From contig CP091064.1 of assembly GCA_021907015.1 (NCBI GenBank), forward strand, positions 682,001 through 746,000: DNA of 64,000 nucleotides, in the 5' to 3' direction. A program made the translations under genes and the position numbers. How positions within the stretch are numbered: the first letter of the stretch is position 1; each line of letters starts with the position of its first letter. The notes beneath the pieces are model-generated. The model was given only the letters and a program-made list of their open reading frames with translations. It searched no databases and was not told where the DNA came from. This document shows positions 1 through 8,881 of this stretch, piece after piece. The stretch is from Pectobacterium sp. PL152. GTDB taxonomy: Bacteria > Pseudomonadota > Gammaproteobacteria > Enterobacterales > Enterobacteriaceae.

Positions 1-1
1 G

Positions 2-358
2 AGCAACAAGCAAGAAGCCCGTCCCGGCAGCCTATCCGGCGGTCAGCAGCAGCGCGTCGCGATTGCCCGCGCGCTGGCGATGTCACCAGAGATCATGCTG
101 TTCGATGAACCGACATCGTCACTGGATCCAGAACTGGTGGGAGAAGTGCTGCACACCATCCACGCGCTTGCAGAGGAAGGCCGTACCCTGCTGTTAGTCA
201 CCCATGAACTGGGATTCGCCTATCACTTCGCCGACCGCGTTATCTTTATCGAAAATGGCGTGATCCACGAAATGGGCAGCGCCGAGCAGGTGCTCAAAAA
301 TCCGCAGCAGCCCCGCACCCAAGCCTTTCTCGCCCGCTTTGCCGAGCGCGCCTTTTAA
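2..358 (+). CDS. Polar amino-acid ABC transporter ATP-binding protein, C-terminal part
   Basis: The gene enters from the left edge and only its last 118 codons are present. The reading frame opens with the ABC signature LSGGQQQR followed by VAIARALAM, then Walker B (IMLFDEPTSSLDPE) and the H-loop (LLVTHE), and ends with the QPRTQAFLARF tail typical of the GlnQ/HisP type of amino-acid importer ATPases. It would power uptake of an amino acid at the inner membrane. The next gene starts 22 bases after the stop on the same strand and is an aminotransferase, so import and catabolism of the same amino acid may be coupled. Substrate cannot be read from this fragment. Confidence 0.9.
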   Translation, partial: SNKQEARPGSLSGGQQQRVAIARALAMSPEIMLFDEPTSSLDPELVGEVLHTIHALAEEGRTLLLVTHELGFAYHFADRVIFIENGVIHEMGSAEQVLKNPQQPRTQAFLARFAERAF

Positions 359-380
359 CTCATCATTCAGGAACAGCACG

Positions 381-1298
381 ATGCAACCCACCTTATCCAG
401 CCAAAGCAGTCAGGCCTATTTACAAGATCCACGTAACAGCAACGTACAGGTTTATGTGAATGGGGAATTTGTTCATCGCGACAACGCGGTGGTGTCGATT
501 TTTGATTCCGGCTACGTGTGCGGCGACGGCGTATGGGAAGGCTTGCGTCTGGTTAACGGTCGCCTGATTGCGCTGGATGCCCATCTCGATCGCCTGTTTG
601 ACGGTGCCGCCGCGATCCAACTGGATATCGGCCATAGCCGGGAAGAACTGACTGATATTCTCCATAAAACACTCGCCATCAACGGCATGGCCGATGGCGC
701 GCATATTCGCCTGATGATTACCCGAGGGAAAAAGCATACGCCAAATCAGGATCCCCGCTTTATTATCGGCGGCGCCACCATCGTGTGCGTAGCGGAGTAT
801 AAAGTCGTCGATACGGCGGCGAAAAAGCGCGGGCTGACGCTGTTTACCTCCACCTATCGCACCAGTACGCCAGACGTCTTCGATCTGCGGCTGAATTCGC
901 ACAGTCGGCTTAATCTCATCCAGGCGCTGCTACAGGCGTTGCAGGCAGGAGCGGATGAGGCGCTGATGCTGGATCCGCACGGTTTTGTCGCCAGCTGTAA
1001 CTCCACCAACTTTTTTATCGTCCGCCGCGGTGAACTGTGGACGTCGTCGGGCCGCTACTGCTTCAACGGCATTACCCGCCAGACCATTATCAACCTTGCA
1101 GAAGCCAATGGGCTGAAGGTCAAGACTCAGGATTTTACGCTGGCAGAAGCCCTCACCGCCGATGAAGCCTTTGTCACCGGCACGCTGGCAGGCATCACCC
1201 CGGTAAAAGCGCTGGACGGTCGCCCGTTTAACCTCGAACACCGCCCGGTAACCGACCAGCTCAGCCGCTGGTATGAGGCGTATTTGCACGCGCAGTGA
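381..1298 (+). CDS. Class IV PLP-dependent aminotransferase-like protein
   Basis: 305 residues of the branched-chain/D-amino-acid aminotransferase fold (IlvE, Dat). The start at 381 is preceded by AGGA at a good distance; an upstream in-frame codon at 339 lies inside the previous gene. Seen: N-terminal YVNGEFV and GDGVWEGLR, and C-terminal NGITRQTI and VTGTLAGITPV, which line the cofactor pocket. Odd point: the segment where the PLP lysine is expected (DIKSLN in Dat, KAGGNYL in IlvE) reads LRLNSHSRLNLI and holds no lysine; the ungapped match is Asn, with an Arg nearby. It may be an atypical or inactive member. It follows the amino-acid ABC ATPase and is probably cotranscribed. A decayed copy of bases 907-975 lies at 5164-5229. 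Confidence 0.85.
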   Translation: MQPTLSSQSSQAYLQDPRNSNVQVYVNGEFVHRDNAVVSIFDSGYVCGDGVWEGLRLVNGRLIALDAHLDRLFDGAAAIQLDIGHSREELTDILHKTLAINGMADGAHIRLMITRGKKHTPNQDPRFIIGGATIVCVAEYKVVDTAAKKRGLTLFTSTYRTSTPDVFDLRLNSHSRLNLIQALLQALQAGADEALMLDPHGFVASCNSTNFFIVRRGELWTSSGRYCFNGITRQTIINLAEANGLKVKTQDFTLAEALTADEAFVTGTLAGITPVKALDGRPFNLEHRPVTDQLSRWYEAYLHAQ

Positions 1299-1401
1299 TT
1301 GAGGCGCCATGTTCAACAACGAATTGATTCAACGAAATATTAACCGTCAGAAACATTTCATGTAACCTAAGCGCCACTTTTTCAAAAGAGCAGGTCAGGG
1401 A

Positions 1402-3454
1402 ATGAAAGCCGTAAAGTTACTGTTTGGCATCCTATTACTGAATATGGTCATAGGGGTCAGCACGGCTATCGCCGCCCCAGATGACACCACACACCCTTTT
1501 ACGTGGGTAAAACGCTGGCACATCCGATCATTTCGGGCGCACGCGACAGCAGCGCCCTTCTGGTTTTCATTCAGGAAAATCAGGTAGTCAAAGGCTATTA
1601 TTGCTTCTGTAGCGAAGAGGATCATAGTGTCGATCACCTTCCCCACCTGCTCGGTACCTTCCCCGATTCCACCATTGAATCCGTGTTTTATGCCGACGTG
1701 GACCAGGCGGGTCAAATCACGCTGGTGTTGAGTAAAAGCCACGGCAAGTTCGCCCTGCGCGGTTGGCGTTATATTGAAGACGGCAGCTATATTCCGGTGC
1801 TGAGTTTACAGCCGGTTCTGGACAAGCTGGTTCACGAGAATAAGGATCTCAATGCAACGTCGATAAAACGCGCCCTCGCCAAGCTTCCACCTTATGACTA
1901 CAGCGCGCAGTACCCTAAGTTCGATAATCACGATTTCGATAACATCGACTTTACTCAGGGCAACGTTGTCGGCTGGTATCTTGACGATGGCACGCCTTCT
2001 CATGCTGCGAAACAGCCAGCAGACAACGTCTACGCCTATAAAAAAACCTTCGCGGAAAAAGACGGTTTATTTCTTACCGTAACCTTCCGTCGCGTGGAAG
2101 ACAGCGCAACGCCCGGATTTCGCGCGACAGCCATCAGTTGGCAAGCTGACCCGGCTAAATTCAGCGGCAGCGAGAATGGGCCTTATGTCTATTACTCGCC
2201 GCAATATGGCTTAGTAAAAGGTTTTTCCTACATGGCGTTCCTGACGGAAAATGGACCACCGTCGGCGAGAACTTCGCCAGTTCAGGTAGCTATGTCGCGG
2301 GACAACAGCAAGGCCAGTGGACCATCAGCGACGGGCAAGAAACGGCAACGGGATTGATGAAAAACGATGAACGTGAAGGCCGCTGGGTGATCGCCGACGG
2401 CATGGATGGCAATACACCAGAGCTAAGTGGCTTCGATACTTATCTCAATGGCCAGCGTCGTGGCCCCAGCGAGCGCCGTCTGGCGGGTGTGCTGCGCTCG
2501 AAGGGCGATTATGTTGATGACCAGCCTGAAGGCATGTGGATCACCGAAAACGGCGAAGGCCCGTTTGTGAAAGGCGTGGCTAACGGGATGTGGAAACTCA
2601 AGACGGCTGACGGCGAGATCCAGCAGGTCGAACTGATCGCTGGCGTAAAGCAGGAGAACTGCGCTGGAGTGATAAGCAAGGTCGCCTGACACAACTCATT
2701 CATTATAAAGATAATCTTCCTCACGGTGTGTACCAGAAGTTCAACGCCGCCGGAAAAATGGTTTATCAGGCTGACTATGTCATGGGCAAACTGGAAGGCC
2801 GTGAAATCGAATATTATGACGATGGCACCACTGTGCGCGCCGATCGCGGCTACCGCAATGGCGAACTCGACGGCCCGAATATCTATAATTTCCCTGACGG
2901 AAAACCGAAGTCCATATCAACCCTTGACCGCGGTTATGAAGTCGGACTGATGCAGGAATTCACTGCCACTGGCGTCAAAATTACCGAGCGTAATTACTGC
3001 CCTCTGTCGATGAGCGGTCGTGGCTACTGCGGTAAACAGCAAACCTTCAACCCTGACGGCACGCCGCTCACCGAAGCCGATTATCTGTTCAACCGCCAGC
3101 AAACCAATAATACCTGGTATGCGAACGGTCAGCGTCAGGATGAAACACGTATCGGCACCGATGACAGCTACACCCAAATCAGCTATTACCCTAACGGCCA
3201 GATGCAATGCATTAGTCGCGCGCAGGGTTTCAAGCCGTTGGTGGTCGATGGCAAAGAGTACAAAAATTATCAGGGCGCGCTGCGTCAGGGTGAAAGCGCC
3301 TGTTACTACCCCGATGGCAAAGTCAAAAGCAGCGGAGTCTGGAAAGACGGCAGACTGACCACCGGCTGTGAAACCCGTTTCGATGAGAACGGAAAACAGA
3401 CCGCCCCCCGGCCCTAAAGGCTGCGTGATTCCGAAATGGGAGTATGAACAATGA
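1402..3454 (+). pseudogene. YwqK/MORN-like repeat secreted protein, four frame breaks
   Basis: One long gene read in pieces: 1402-1500 (signal peptide, LLFGILLLNMVIG then AIAAPDD), about 1503-2240, 2240-2640, and 2640-3408, closing at TGA 3452-3454. Frame changes fall near 1500, 2240, 2640 and in the C run near 3408; each piece joins smoothly if one base is restored (or one C removed at 3408). The second half carries repeats of the type YYPNGQ, GVWKDGR, YRNGELDGP, YVMGKLEG, as in YwqK-family antitoxin-like and MORN-variant proteins. The full product would be about 680 residues and exported. No function is known to me. Sequencing error is as likely as real decay given the same pattern across the window. 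Confidence 0.7.
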
Positions 3455-3537
3455 GATCCCACACAGGAGAAACGCTCAATAATCGATGATTCTGCACGGG
3501 TGTGCCAGTGATTCATATCCTTTCGAAAGTGGCACCG

Positions 3538-3587
3538 CATTGAGTGAGGTTATAGGGAGGCAGCTACTTTCCATAACTCACTCAATG
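3538..3587. repeat. Long perfect-arm hairpin
   Basis: The arms CATTGAGTGAG(G)TTAT and ATAACTCACTCAATG pair over 15 bases with one bulged G around a 19-base loop. It lies between the MORN-like gene and the convergent GNAT gene. It lacks a U-tract, so it is not a classical terminator; it could be a REP-like or mobile-element end. This and the next hairpin are the only structures seen in 3455-3767. Confidence 0.5.
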
Positions 3588-3597
3588 GGATAACGAT

Positions 3598-3621
3598 AAG
3601 CCCCGACGTCTGCTCGGGGTT
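3598..3621. terminator. GC-rich hairpin, weak bidirectional terminator candidate
   Basis: AGCCCCGA and TCGGGGTT pair around CGTCTGC. It stands between convergent genes. No clear U-tract follows on either strand, so the call is weak. Confidence 0.35.
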
Positions 3622-3767
3622 AGCCGCTGATGTTTATAGATCGTTCAGCGGTATTATTCAGCGACGTATCAGGTTTAAGATCTCGTTGGGGGTTGTCTGC
3701 TTTGGGCGAGGAGCGGACCTATCATTATGGTGTGTTTATCAACGGGGAGTAGATTTGCTTGAATACT

Positions 3768-4251
3768 TCAGTCGGCACCACGGGCAAGTTCATCTATTGT
3801 TTGACCAAAAACTCGATGGTAGTTAACGCTTTTGATAACCTGAGCACCGAGAGACTCATAAAACTTCTGTGCCAACGGATCTGCTGCCACCGATAACCAA
3901 TCAAGTTGAAAGCACCCTCTCTTTAGCACGGCTTGCTATAAAACCCATCAGCTTTCTGCCAATTCCGGTCCTTCTGAAAGGCGCAGAAACAAAAAGCTCT
4001 TTGATAAACATTTGCCCACTGAGACGTGGTGAGGGGTACATCACTGAAACACATGAAAACGCAGCGATGACGCCATTGCAAACCACTTTGTGAACTTCAG
4101 TACTGGAGTTAGCTGCAAAGACCTTATCCTTCAAATAAGCGGACATGTCACTTCTGGACAGGCAAAGTTTTTGATTATAGTAGGTTTCCATTTCGATAAA
4201 AATATCAGCCAAATCATCATATTCGTATGGTTTGCAGATGGTGATATCCAT
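3768..4251 (-). pseudogene. GNAT family N-acetyltransferase, one frame break
   Basis: Starts at 4251 (MDITICKPYEYDDLADIF) and runs to about 3905, where a one-base shift moves it to the frame LDWLSVAADPLAQKFYESLG and the stop at 3768-3770. The joined product is about 160 residues, normal for a GNAT enzyme. The acetyl-CoA loop is visible as RRTGIGRKLMGFI (Q/RxxGxG/A type), and the C-terminal FYESLG motif is typical. It would transfer acetyl from acetyl-CoA to an unidentified amine. It stands alone between hairpins on one side and a non-coding stretch on the other. The break is probably a sequencing indel. Confidence 0.75.
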
Positions 4252-4506
4252 GTATGTTCCCTAAGAAAAATGTAATGATTTATCATAGCGTACGACAAAT
4301 CAAAGTGGTGGAACTATCACCAAAAATCTCTGCGGTGCATCATTAAGTTCGCTGAACTACTACCGTTGATTAATGAAAATTGTATTTAGCAACTTCCGCT
4401 GATGGCACAAAGCTGCCCTTTCTCCCATCAGGCAGTTATGGGCGAGGAACGGACCTTACAGTAGTATGTTAGACAACATAGAACATATTTAATCTGAAAC
4501 CTCAAA

Positions 4507-4716
4507 ATGAGATCACCTCCAGTGAAAATAAACCATTGCCTGACCTGTGGTCAGCCAATGAGCGAAGAACCAGAAACGTTAAATCTTGATTGTGGCGGCG
4601 ATTGTTCAAGTTGTATGGCCTGGCATGGCGATCCAGACGCAATTGAGGTTGTTGAAAAACTTACTGGCGAGAAAGTTAACGTCCGCAAAAGTTCATATCG
4701 TTCCTTAAAGGATTAA
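4507..4716 (+). CDS. Small Cys-rich hypothetical protein
   Basis: 69 residues. It has two cysteine pairs, CLTCGQ near the start and CGGDCSSC mid-protein, which could form a small zinc knuckle, followed by an acidic helix (DAIEVVEKLTGEKVNV). I do not recognise the family. The start ATG 4507 has no strong ribosome site; a GTG a few codons later is possible. It is isolated, flanked upstream by 254 AT-rich bases with no visible gene. Coding status is likely because composition and Cys spacing look protein-like, but this is not proven. Confidence 0.5.
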   Translation: MRSPPVKINHCLTCGQPMSEEPETLNLDCGGDCSSCMAWHGDPDAIEVVEKLTGEKVNVRKSSYRSLKD

Positions 4717-4791
4717 GTGCAACGCTGAGCAAGGGCGAAAATTTGCATCCCCAGTGAGTGAATCTATTAAGTAGAAACACTCAAAGCCAGA

Positions 4792-4907
4792 TTAGAACTT
4801 GCTTGGGGTTGTCCCTATCACTGAACGAAATGCAGCAGAAAACGCGGCAGGACAGGAAAAGCCGAGTTGGTAGGCGATCTGTTTAACGGATACACCATTA
4901 GATGTTC
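4792..4907 (-). pseudogene. AraC-family C-terminal remnant (copy of the 12.5 kb gene)
   Basis: Reads VKQIAYQLGFSCPAAFSAAF then RSVIGTTPSKF, the last 35 residues of the AraC gene at 12508-13274, with only a few changes. DNA similarity also covers about 60 bases after the stop (4733-4791 against 12450-12507). The rest of the regulator is absent: homology stops near 4907, where the SMP-30 fragment begins on the other strand. It is a non-functional duplicate end left by a rearrangement. Confidence 0.85.
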
Positions 4908-4908
4908 C

Positions 4909-5166
4909 TGCATTGATGCACAGGGTTATCTGTGGAACGCCGAATGGGGCGGCAGTCGGGTTGTTCGTTACAGCCCAGAGGGAGAAACGCACAGTATTCT
5001 GTCTGCTCCTGCCATACAGACTACCTGCCCGGTGCTCGGTGGTTCGTCACTGAACACGCTTTTTTGCACCAGTGCTCGTGTTGGACTTACTTAGCCAACC
5101 ACATATGACGGTGCACTGTTCAGTATCCGGTCACCATTTTTTGCCGGATTGCCAGAAAGCCGCTTT
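4909..5166 (+). pseudogene. SMP-30/gluconolactonase C-terminal remnant
   Basis: Reads CIDAQGYLWNAEWGGSRVVR and then YSPEGE and TSARVGLT, the conserved end of SMP-30/gluconolactonase/regucalcin-like lactonases. An in-frame TAG at 5092-5094 (probably from CAG) interrupts it, after which PTTYDGALFSIRSPFFAGLP continues in the same frame to PESRF. The first two thirds of the gene are missing. It joins directly to a fragment of an aminotransferase gene. The family hydrolyses sugar lactones; this copy cannot. Confidence 0.8.
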
Positions 5167-5229
5167 GGCTTAATCTCATCCAAGCGTTGCAGGCGGAAGC
5201 GGATGAGGCACTGATGCAGGCTCCGCAAT
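5164..5229 (+). pseudogene. Aminotransferase gene fragment (copy of 907-975)
   Basis: Bases 5167-5228 match 907-975 of the class IV aminotransferase gene: both begin GGCTTAATCTCATCCA, and both carry GCGTTGCAGGC and GCGGATGAGGC. The copy lacks 12 bases and has several substitutions. No flanking part of the gene is present. Confidence 0.8.
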
Positions 5230-5280
5230 GCGCGACTGATTTCTCAAGTAATAAGGAAAAGGACAACATTGTGTTTTCTT

Positions 5281-6672
5281 TCAGACGGAATTGTGGTGTG
5301 GAAAGTCAACCGTTACCATGAGCCCGCCTTCTGCAGACGTACTTAGGTATACGTTGCTGTTGTGTTGCTGCGCAACCGCTTTGACGATTGCCAGTCCCAG
5401 CCCGCTCCCACTTTGCGTCTGATTGGGATCGCGAAAAAATCTATCGAACACGCGCTCCCTCAATTCAACGGGAATACCGGGCCCTGCATCTGAGACACGT
5501 AACTGAGTGGATTGATCTAATGATCGTACCTCTACCTCAACCCGCCCGCCCTCAGGGCTGTACTTCACGGCATTTTCAATGACGTTATCAATCAGCGACA
5601 TCAGGCGTTCTCTAACACCGGTAATCCAAACTTCATCATGGGAGTAGAATTCAAGTTCAATCCTGCGCCCAGCCGCTAGCGGTGCCAACACGGCCATTCG
5701 CTCTTGTATGAGCGTCGTCAGAGGCACAGGCTCCATAACCGTATCAATGCGCGCTTCGCTGTGCATCAGCAGCAGCAGTTGATTGACGAGACGAGCAGCA
5801 CGGCTATTGCTGCGAATAATCCCCGCAAGCAACGCCTGCTGGTTATCGCTGCTTATATAGGACTGCAAAGCCTCAACATTGATACGCATCGCAGCCAGAG
5901 GGGTACGCAGTTCATGAGCAGCATCTGCAATGAAAACCCGTTCCCTTTCAGCACTTTCTCGCACTCTGGCAAGAAATATATTAGTAGCGTCCACCATTTG
6001 GCGAAGCTCCCTGTGCTTTGGTACTTCTTTTAAAGGAGAGAGATCTTCTGGAGTGCGTAAGGCAATTTCATTGACCACCTTGTTCCAGGGGCGCATTGCA
6101 ATGCGGATTGACAGCCATGCGGGAAACAAAAGAAAAGGAATGCAGACCAGCAGCGGCAATATATAGTATCCACGCGAGTTCAGGTATATAAAGAAGTTCC
6201 AGCCTCCGGCAGGGGTGACCAGCGTTACCTCCGCGTCGGAGTTCGCGGACTTTAGCGTACGGCTAGTCCAGGTGCGACCATCACGCTGAATGCTCTGAAT
6301 TTTCCCATATCGGGTGTTTCTCACCCCCGCCGGTGCGCCGTCAGATGAATAAATTATCTCTTTATTCTTCCGAACGATTAGGCTGATTGACAGTGCAGGA
6401 TCTTCCCCTCCGCCATAACCTTCCTGCAACGCCTTGCTGAACTTTTCCAGCACATCGGTTAGATCCTGCGGGCGATCCCCCATACGATCAACCAATGTAA
6501 GAATGGTTTCGTAAGTCTTGTTGCCCAATAGCATAGCGGGGCTGCGCAAGTTCTCCCATAAAACGTAGGTCAGAAAAAGACACCAAAGCAGCGTAAGCAA
6601 TAGCATTTGGGCGATAATAATTCTCCGTACGAGCGTTGGGATTCTCAAGTGGCGCCAAAAATTGCGCATCAA
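5281..6672 (-). CDS. Two-component sensor histidine kinase
   Basis: 463 residues, QseC/PmrB/TctE type. Seen in order: a membrane helix about residues 18-38, a periplasmic sensor region to about 168, a second helix 169-190, a HAMP-like linker, the dimerisation helix with phospho-acceptor His253 in AHELRTPLAAM, and the ATPase domain with the N box (NVIENAVKYSPEGG), DAGPGIP and GSGLGLAIVK. It autophosphorylates on His and passes the phosphate to the regulator encoded just upstream; the two genes overlap by ATGA. The divergent neighbour is an OmpV-like outer-membrane protein, the likely target. The signal is not known. Confidence 0.95.
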   Translation of the reverse strand: MMRNFWRHLRIPTLVRRIIIAQMLLLTLLWCLFLTYVLWENLRSPAMLLGNKTYETILTLVDRMGDRPQDLTDVLEKFSKALQEGYGGGEDPALSISLIVRKNKEIIYSSDGAPAGVRNTRYGKIQSIQRDGRTWTSRTLKSANSDAEVTLVTPAGGWNFFIYLNSRGYYILPLLVCIPFLLFPAWLSIRIAMRPWNKVVNEIALRTPEDLSPLKEVPKHRELRQMVDATNIFLARVRESAERERVFIADAAHELRTPLAAMRINVEALQSYISSDNQQALLAGIIRSNSRAARLVNQLLLLMHSEARIDTVMEPVPLTTLIQERMAVLAPLAAGRRIELEFYSHDEVWITGVRERLMSLIDNVIENAVKYSPEGGRVEVEVRSLDQSTQLRVSDAGPGIPVELRERVFDRFFRDPNQTQSGSGLGLAIVKAVAQQHNSNVYLSTSAEGGLMVTVDFPHHNSV

Positions 6673-7346
6673 CCTGCCCCCTTCTGAATCGGTACGGTAT
6701 CAATGACATACCCTACGCCTCTCACCGTTCGTACATAGCCCTCGCCGATTTTGCGACGCAAATTGCCCATGTGCACATCGAGAGGATTGCTCATGTTTTC
6801 TTTTGCACCGAATATCTTTTCTTCCAGAAACCGTCGTGTAAGCACGCGATCAGTGCGCAGCATTAACGTTTCAAGCAGCGCGTATTCACTCGCCGTCAAA
6901 TCGACATTACGTGTACCCACGGCCACGCGTCGAGTCGGCACATGGAGAGATAATCCTCGAATTTCTATCACCTCATCCTGAAAACCGTAACTGCGCCGCG
7001 CAAGTGCTCTCACTCTGGCCAACAACTCGGCGAGAACGAAAGGTTTGACGAGATAGTCGTCTGCACCAGCATCCAGCCCAACCAGACGATCTTGCAGAGT
7101 ACCTCGGGCAGTCAGGATGATAACGGGGATTCCCTTGAGCCGCTGACGCAGGCTCGCCATCAGGCTCATACCATCACCGTCGGGCAGGCCGAGGTCGAGC
7201 AATACAAGTTCTGGCACGCAGAGATCGAGTTGATGCAGCGCATCCACTTTACGGCGCACCCATATAACATCTAATCCTTGATCTTCAAGGGCAATACGCA
7301 CGCCATTGCCGAGATCGAGGTCGTCTTCAATTGGGAGAATGTTCAC
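6669..7346 (-). CDS. Two-component response regulator, OmpR family
   Basis: 225 residues: receiver domain (acidic pair in IEDD, phospho-acceptor Asp51 in LLDLGLPDGDG, Lys101 in LVKPF) and a winged-helix DNA-binding domain (LTASEYALLETLM, DVHMGNLRRKIG, VRGVGYVI). It is the first gene of the pair and overlaps the kinase gene. It is transcribed away from the MipA/OmpV gene, 204 bases apart, and probably controls both. QseB/PmrA-like; orthology not decided. Confidence 0.95.
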   Translation of the reverse strand: MNILPIEDDLDLGNGVRIALEDQGLDVIWVRRKVDALHQLDLCVPELVLLDLGLPDGDGMSLMASLRQRLKGIPVIILTARGTLQDRLVGLDAGADDYLVKPFVLAELLARVRALARRSYGFQDEVIEIRGLSLHVPTRRVAVGTRNVDLTASEYALLETLMLRTDRVLTRRFLEEKIFGAKENMSNPLDVHMGNLRRKIGEGYVRTVRGVGYVIDTVPIQKGAG

Positions 7347-7550
7347 AATAGTTACTTTATCAACAGTGCATGAAGAACGTCTGAAGAAAAAAACGGTATC
7401 AGGAAATCTATCAGATTTGCAGCCCGGTAATTGCTTCAGTATTTCTTCATTTTTGGCTCATGAGAACTTCAGGGTGAGCATTCAAACTGGGCGTTCTGGT
7501 GTTTAAAACCGCTTGTATCGTAATCAGTTGAATCCACAAGGACTTCTTTA

Positions 7551-8387
7551 ATGAGAAACATCGACCTGCATCATAAGTTCCTCCATTCGCTCTCAGGACG
7601 TGCCCTGAAAAAACTATTGTCGGGCGCTGTCCTGGCATTACTGGCTACCCCAACGTTGGCAGCAGAACAGAAACAGGGCAACGAGTTGACTCTGGGCGGA
7701 GGCGTGGATGTTGCGCCACGTTATTCTGGTTCGGATAAAAGCCGCGTCACAACTGCCCTGGTGATTGATTACTCTATGGTAAATGGTTTCTTCGTCAGCA
7801 CCACACGTGGTATCGGTTACGGTAACAACATCGGCAAGTTGGATTACAGCGCTGCACTGAGCTATCGCGCAGGCCGTAAGGATCGTGACGTGGACAGCGA
7901 CTCGATCAGCTACGGTAGCGACCACTTGCGAGGTATGGGTGACGTCAAAGGATCGGCTGTCGGTGTGCTTGGTCTGGGGTATAAGGTGACGGACTGGCTT
8001 AATTTACAAGTGCAGGCTGAGGTGCCGGTTTCTCAACGAAGCAATGGTGAAGCCCTGCATGTTGGCATTATCAGTCCGCTCTATACCTCATCGAAAAATT
8101 CCGTCACGCTGGCGCTGACCGGCAGTTGGGGGACGAGCGAGTACATGCAGACTTACTACGGGGTAAATGCATCACAGTCGGCCGCATCGGGGTTTGCCCA
8201 ACATGATGTCGGATCTGGGATTTATGCCTATTCACTGAATGCTGACTGGACGCACAAGTTCAACCAAAACTGGAGCATGATTGCCGCAGCAGGCTTTACG
8301 CAGTTGACTGGTGATGCACGCAATAGCCCAATTGTTCAACGAAAAGCATCGCCTACCGGAGGCCTGAAGGTGACATATAGTTTCTGA
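7551..8387 (+). CDS. MipA/OmpV family outer-membrane protein
   Basis: 278 residues. The signal peptide (KKLLSGAVLALLATPTLAAE) ends at an Ala-X-Ala site about residue 38. The mature part has alternating beta strands rich in aromatic and glycine residues and ends with ...GGLKVTYSF, a terminal Phe as needed for barrel assembly. The OmpV/MipA family includes MltA-interacting scaffold proteins and metal- or antibiotic-induced porin-like proteins. It is divergent from a two-component system, which is a common arrangement for stress-induced MipA genes. A ribosome site (AAGGACTTC) precedes the ATG at 7551. Confidence 0.9.
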   Translation: MRNIDLHHKFLHSLSGRALKKLLSGAVLALLATPTLAAEQKQGNELTLGGGVDVAPRYSGSDKSRVTTALVIDYSMVNGFFVSTTRGIGYGNNIGKLDYSAALSYRAGRKDRDVDSDSISYGSDHLRGMGDVKGSAVGVLGLGYKVTDWLNLQVQAEVPVSQRSNGEALHVGIISPLYTSSKNSVTLALTGSWGTSEYMQTYYGVNASQSAASGFAQHDVGSGIYAYSLNADWTHKFNQNWSMIAAAGFTQLTGDARNSPIVQRKASPTGGLKVTYSF

Positions 8388-8881
8388 TCGTTGTTAGACG
8401 TGTGCTTTCAGGCAGATTGTGGCTATACACCGTCAATCAATACACATTCGAACCGCGCCAGTTCAGATGATGGGGCGGTACTCAGCTCACCCACTCGCCC
8501 TGCTTATGCCCTGTTAATCAGAGCATCTGCCTCATCTCAGGGGCCCATAAAAATAAGGTTTTCTGAATAGATTCATCTGATGACCTGAAGTCACGCTCTT
8601 TGTCGAACGTGTTAGTCTCCCGTCAAACCGCACCATCCGCTTTTGGCAAATCGGATCTTACTCACCGTGATGTTCACAGCGTCTGTTTTTGGCGCGAAGT
8701 GTCCAGACCGAGGGGCTGTCAGGTCTGCTTTGAGCGAGGTGCGAACATTAATCACCTATACTTCAACAGTTCGGCCAACTGGTGATATAGGCTATTTTAC
8801 AGATTTACGGATACGTCTTTTCATCATCTGACGGCACACGGCTTTTCTCCATCAGTACAAAAGCATTATCCGTGCAGAATT
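8388..8881. other. Intergenic region without a recognisable gene
   Basis: About 490 bases between the OmpV gene and the LysR gene. Short open frames (8600-8785, 8643-8831) overlap each other, lack ribosome sites and show no family resemblance. No terminator or repeat was recognised. Confidence 0.5.

Noticed and set aside
8600-8831. Two overlapping small open frames between OmpV and LysR genes
   Set aside because: No ribosome site, no recognisable motifs, overlapping frames; treated as chance.
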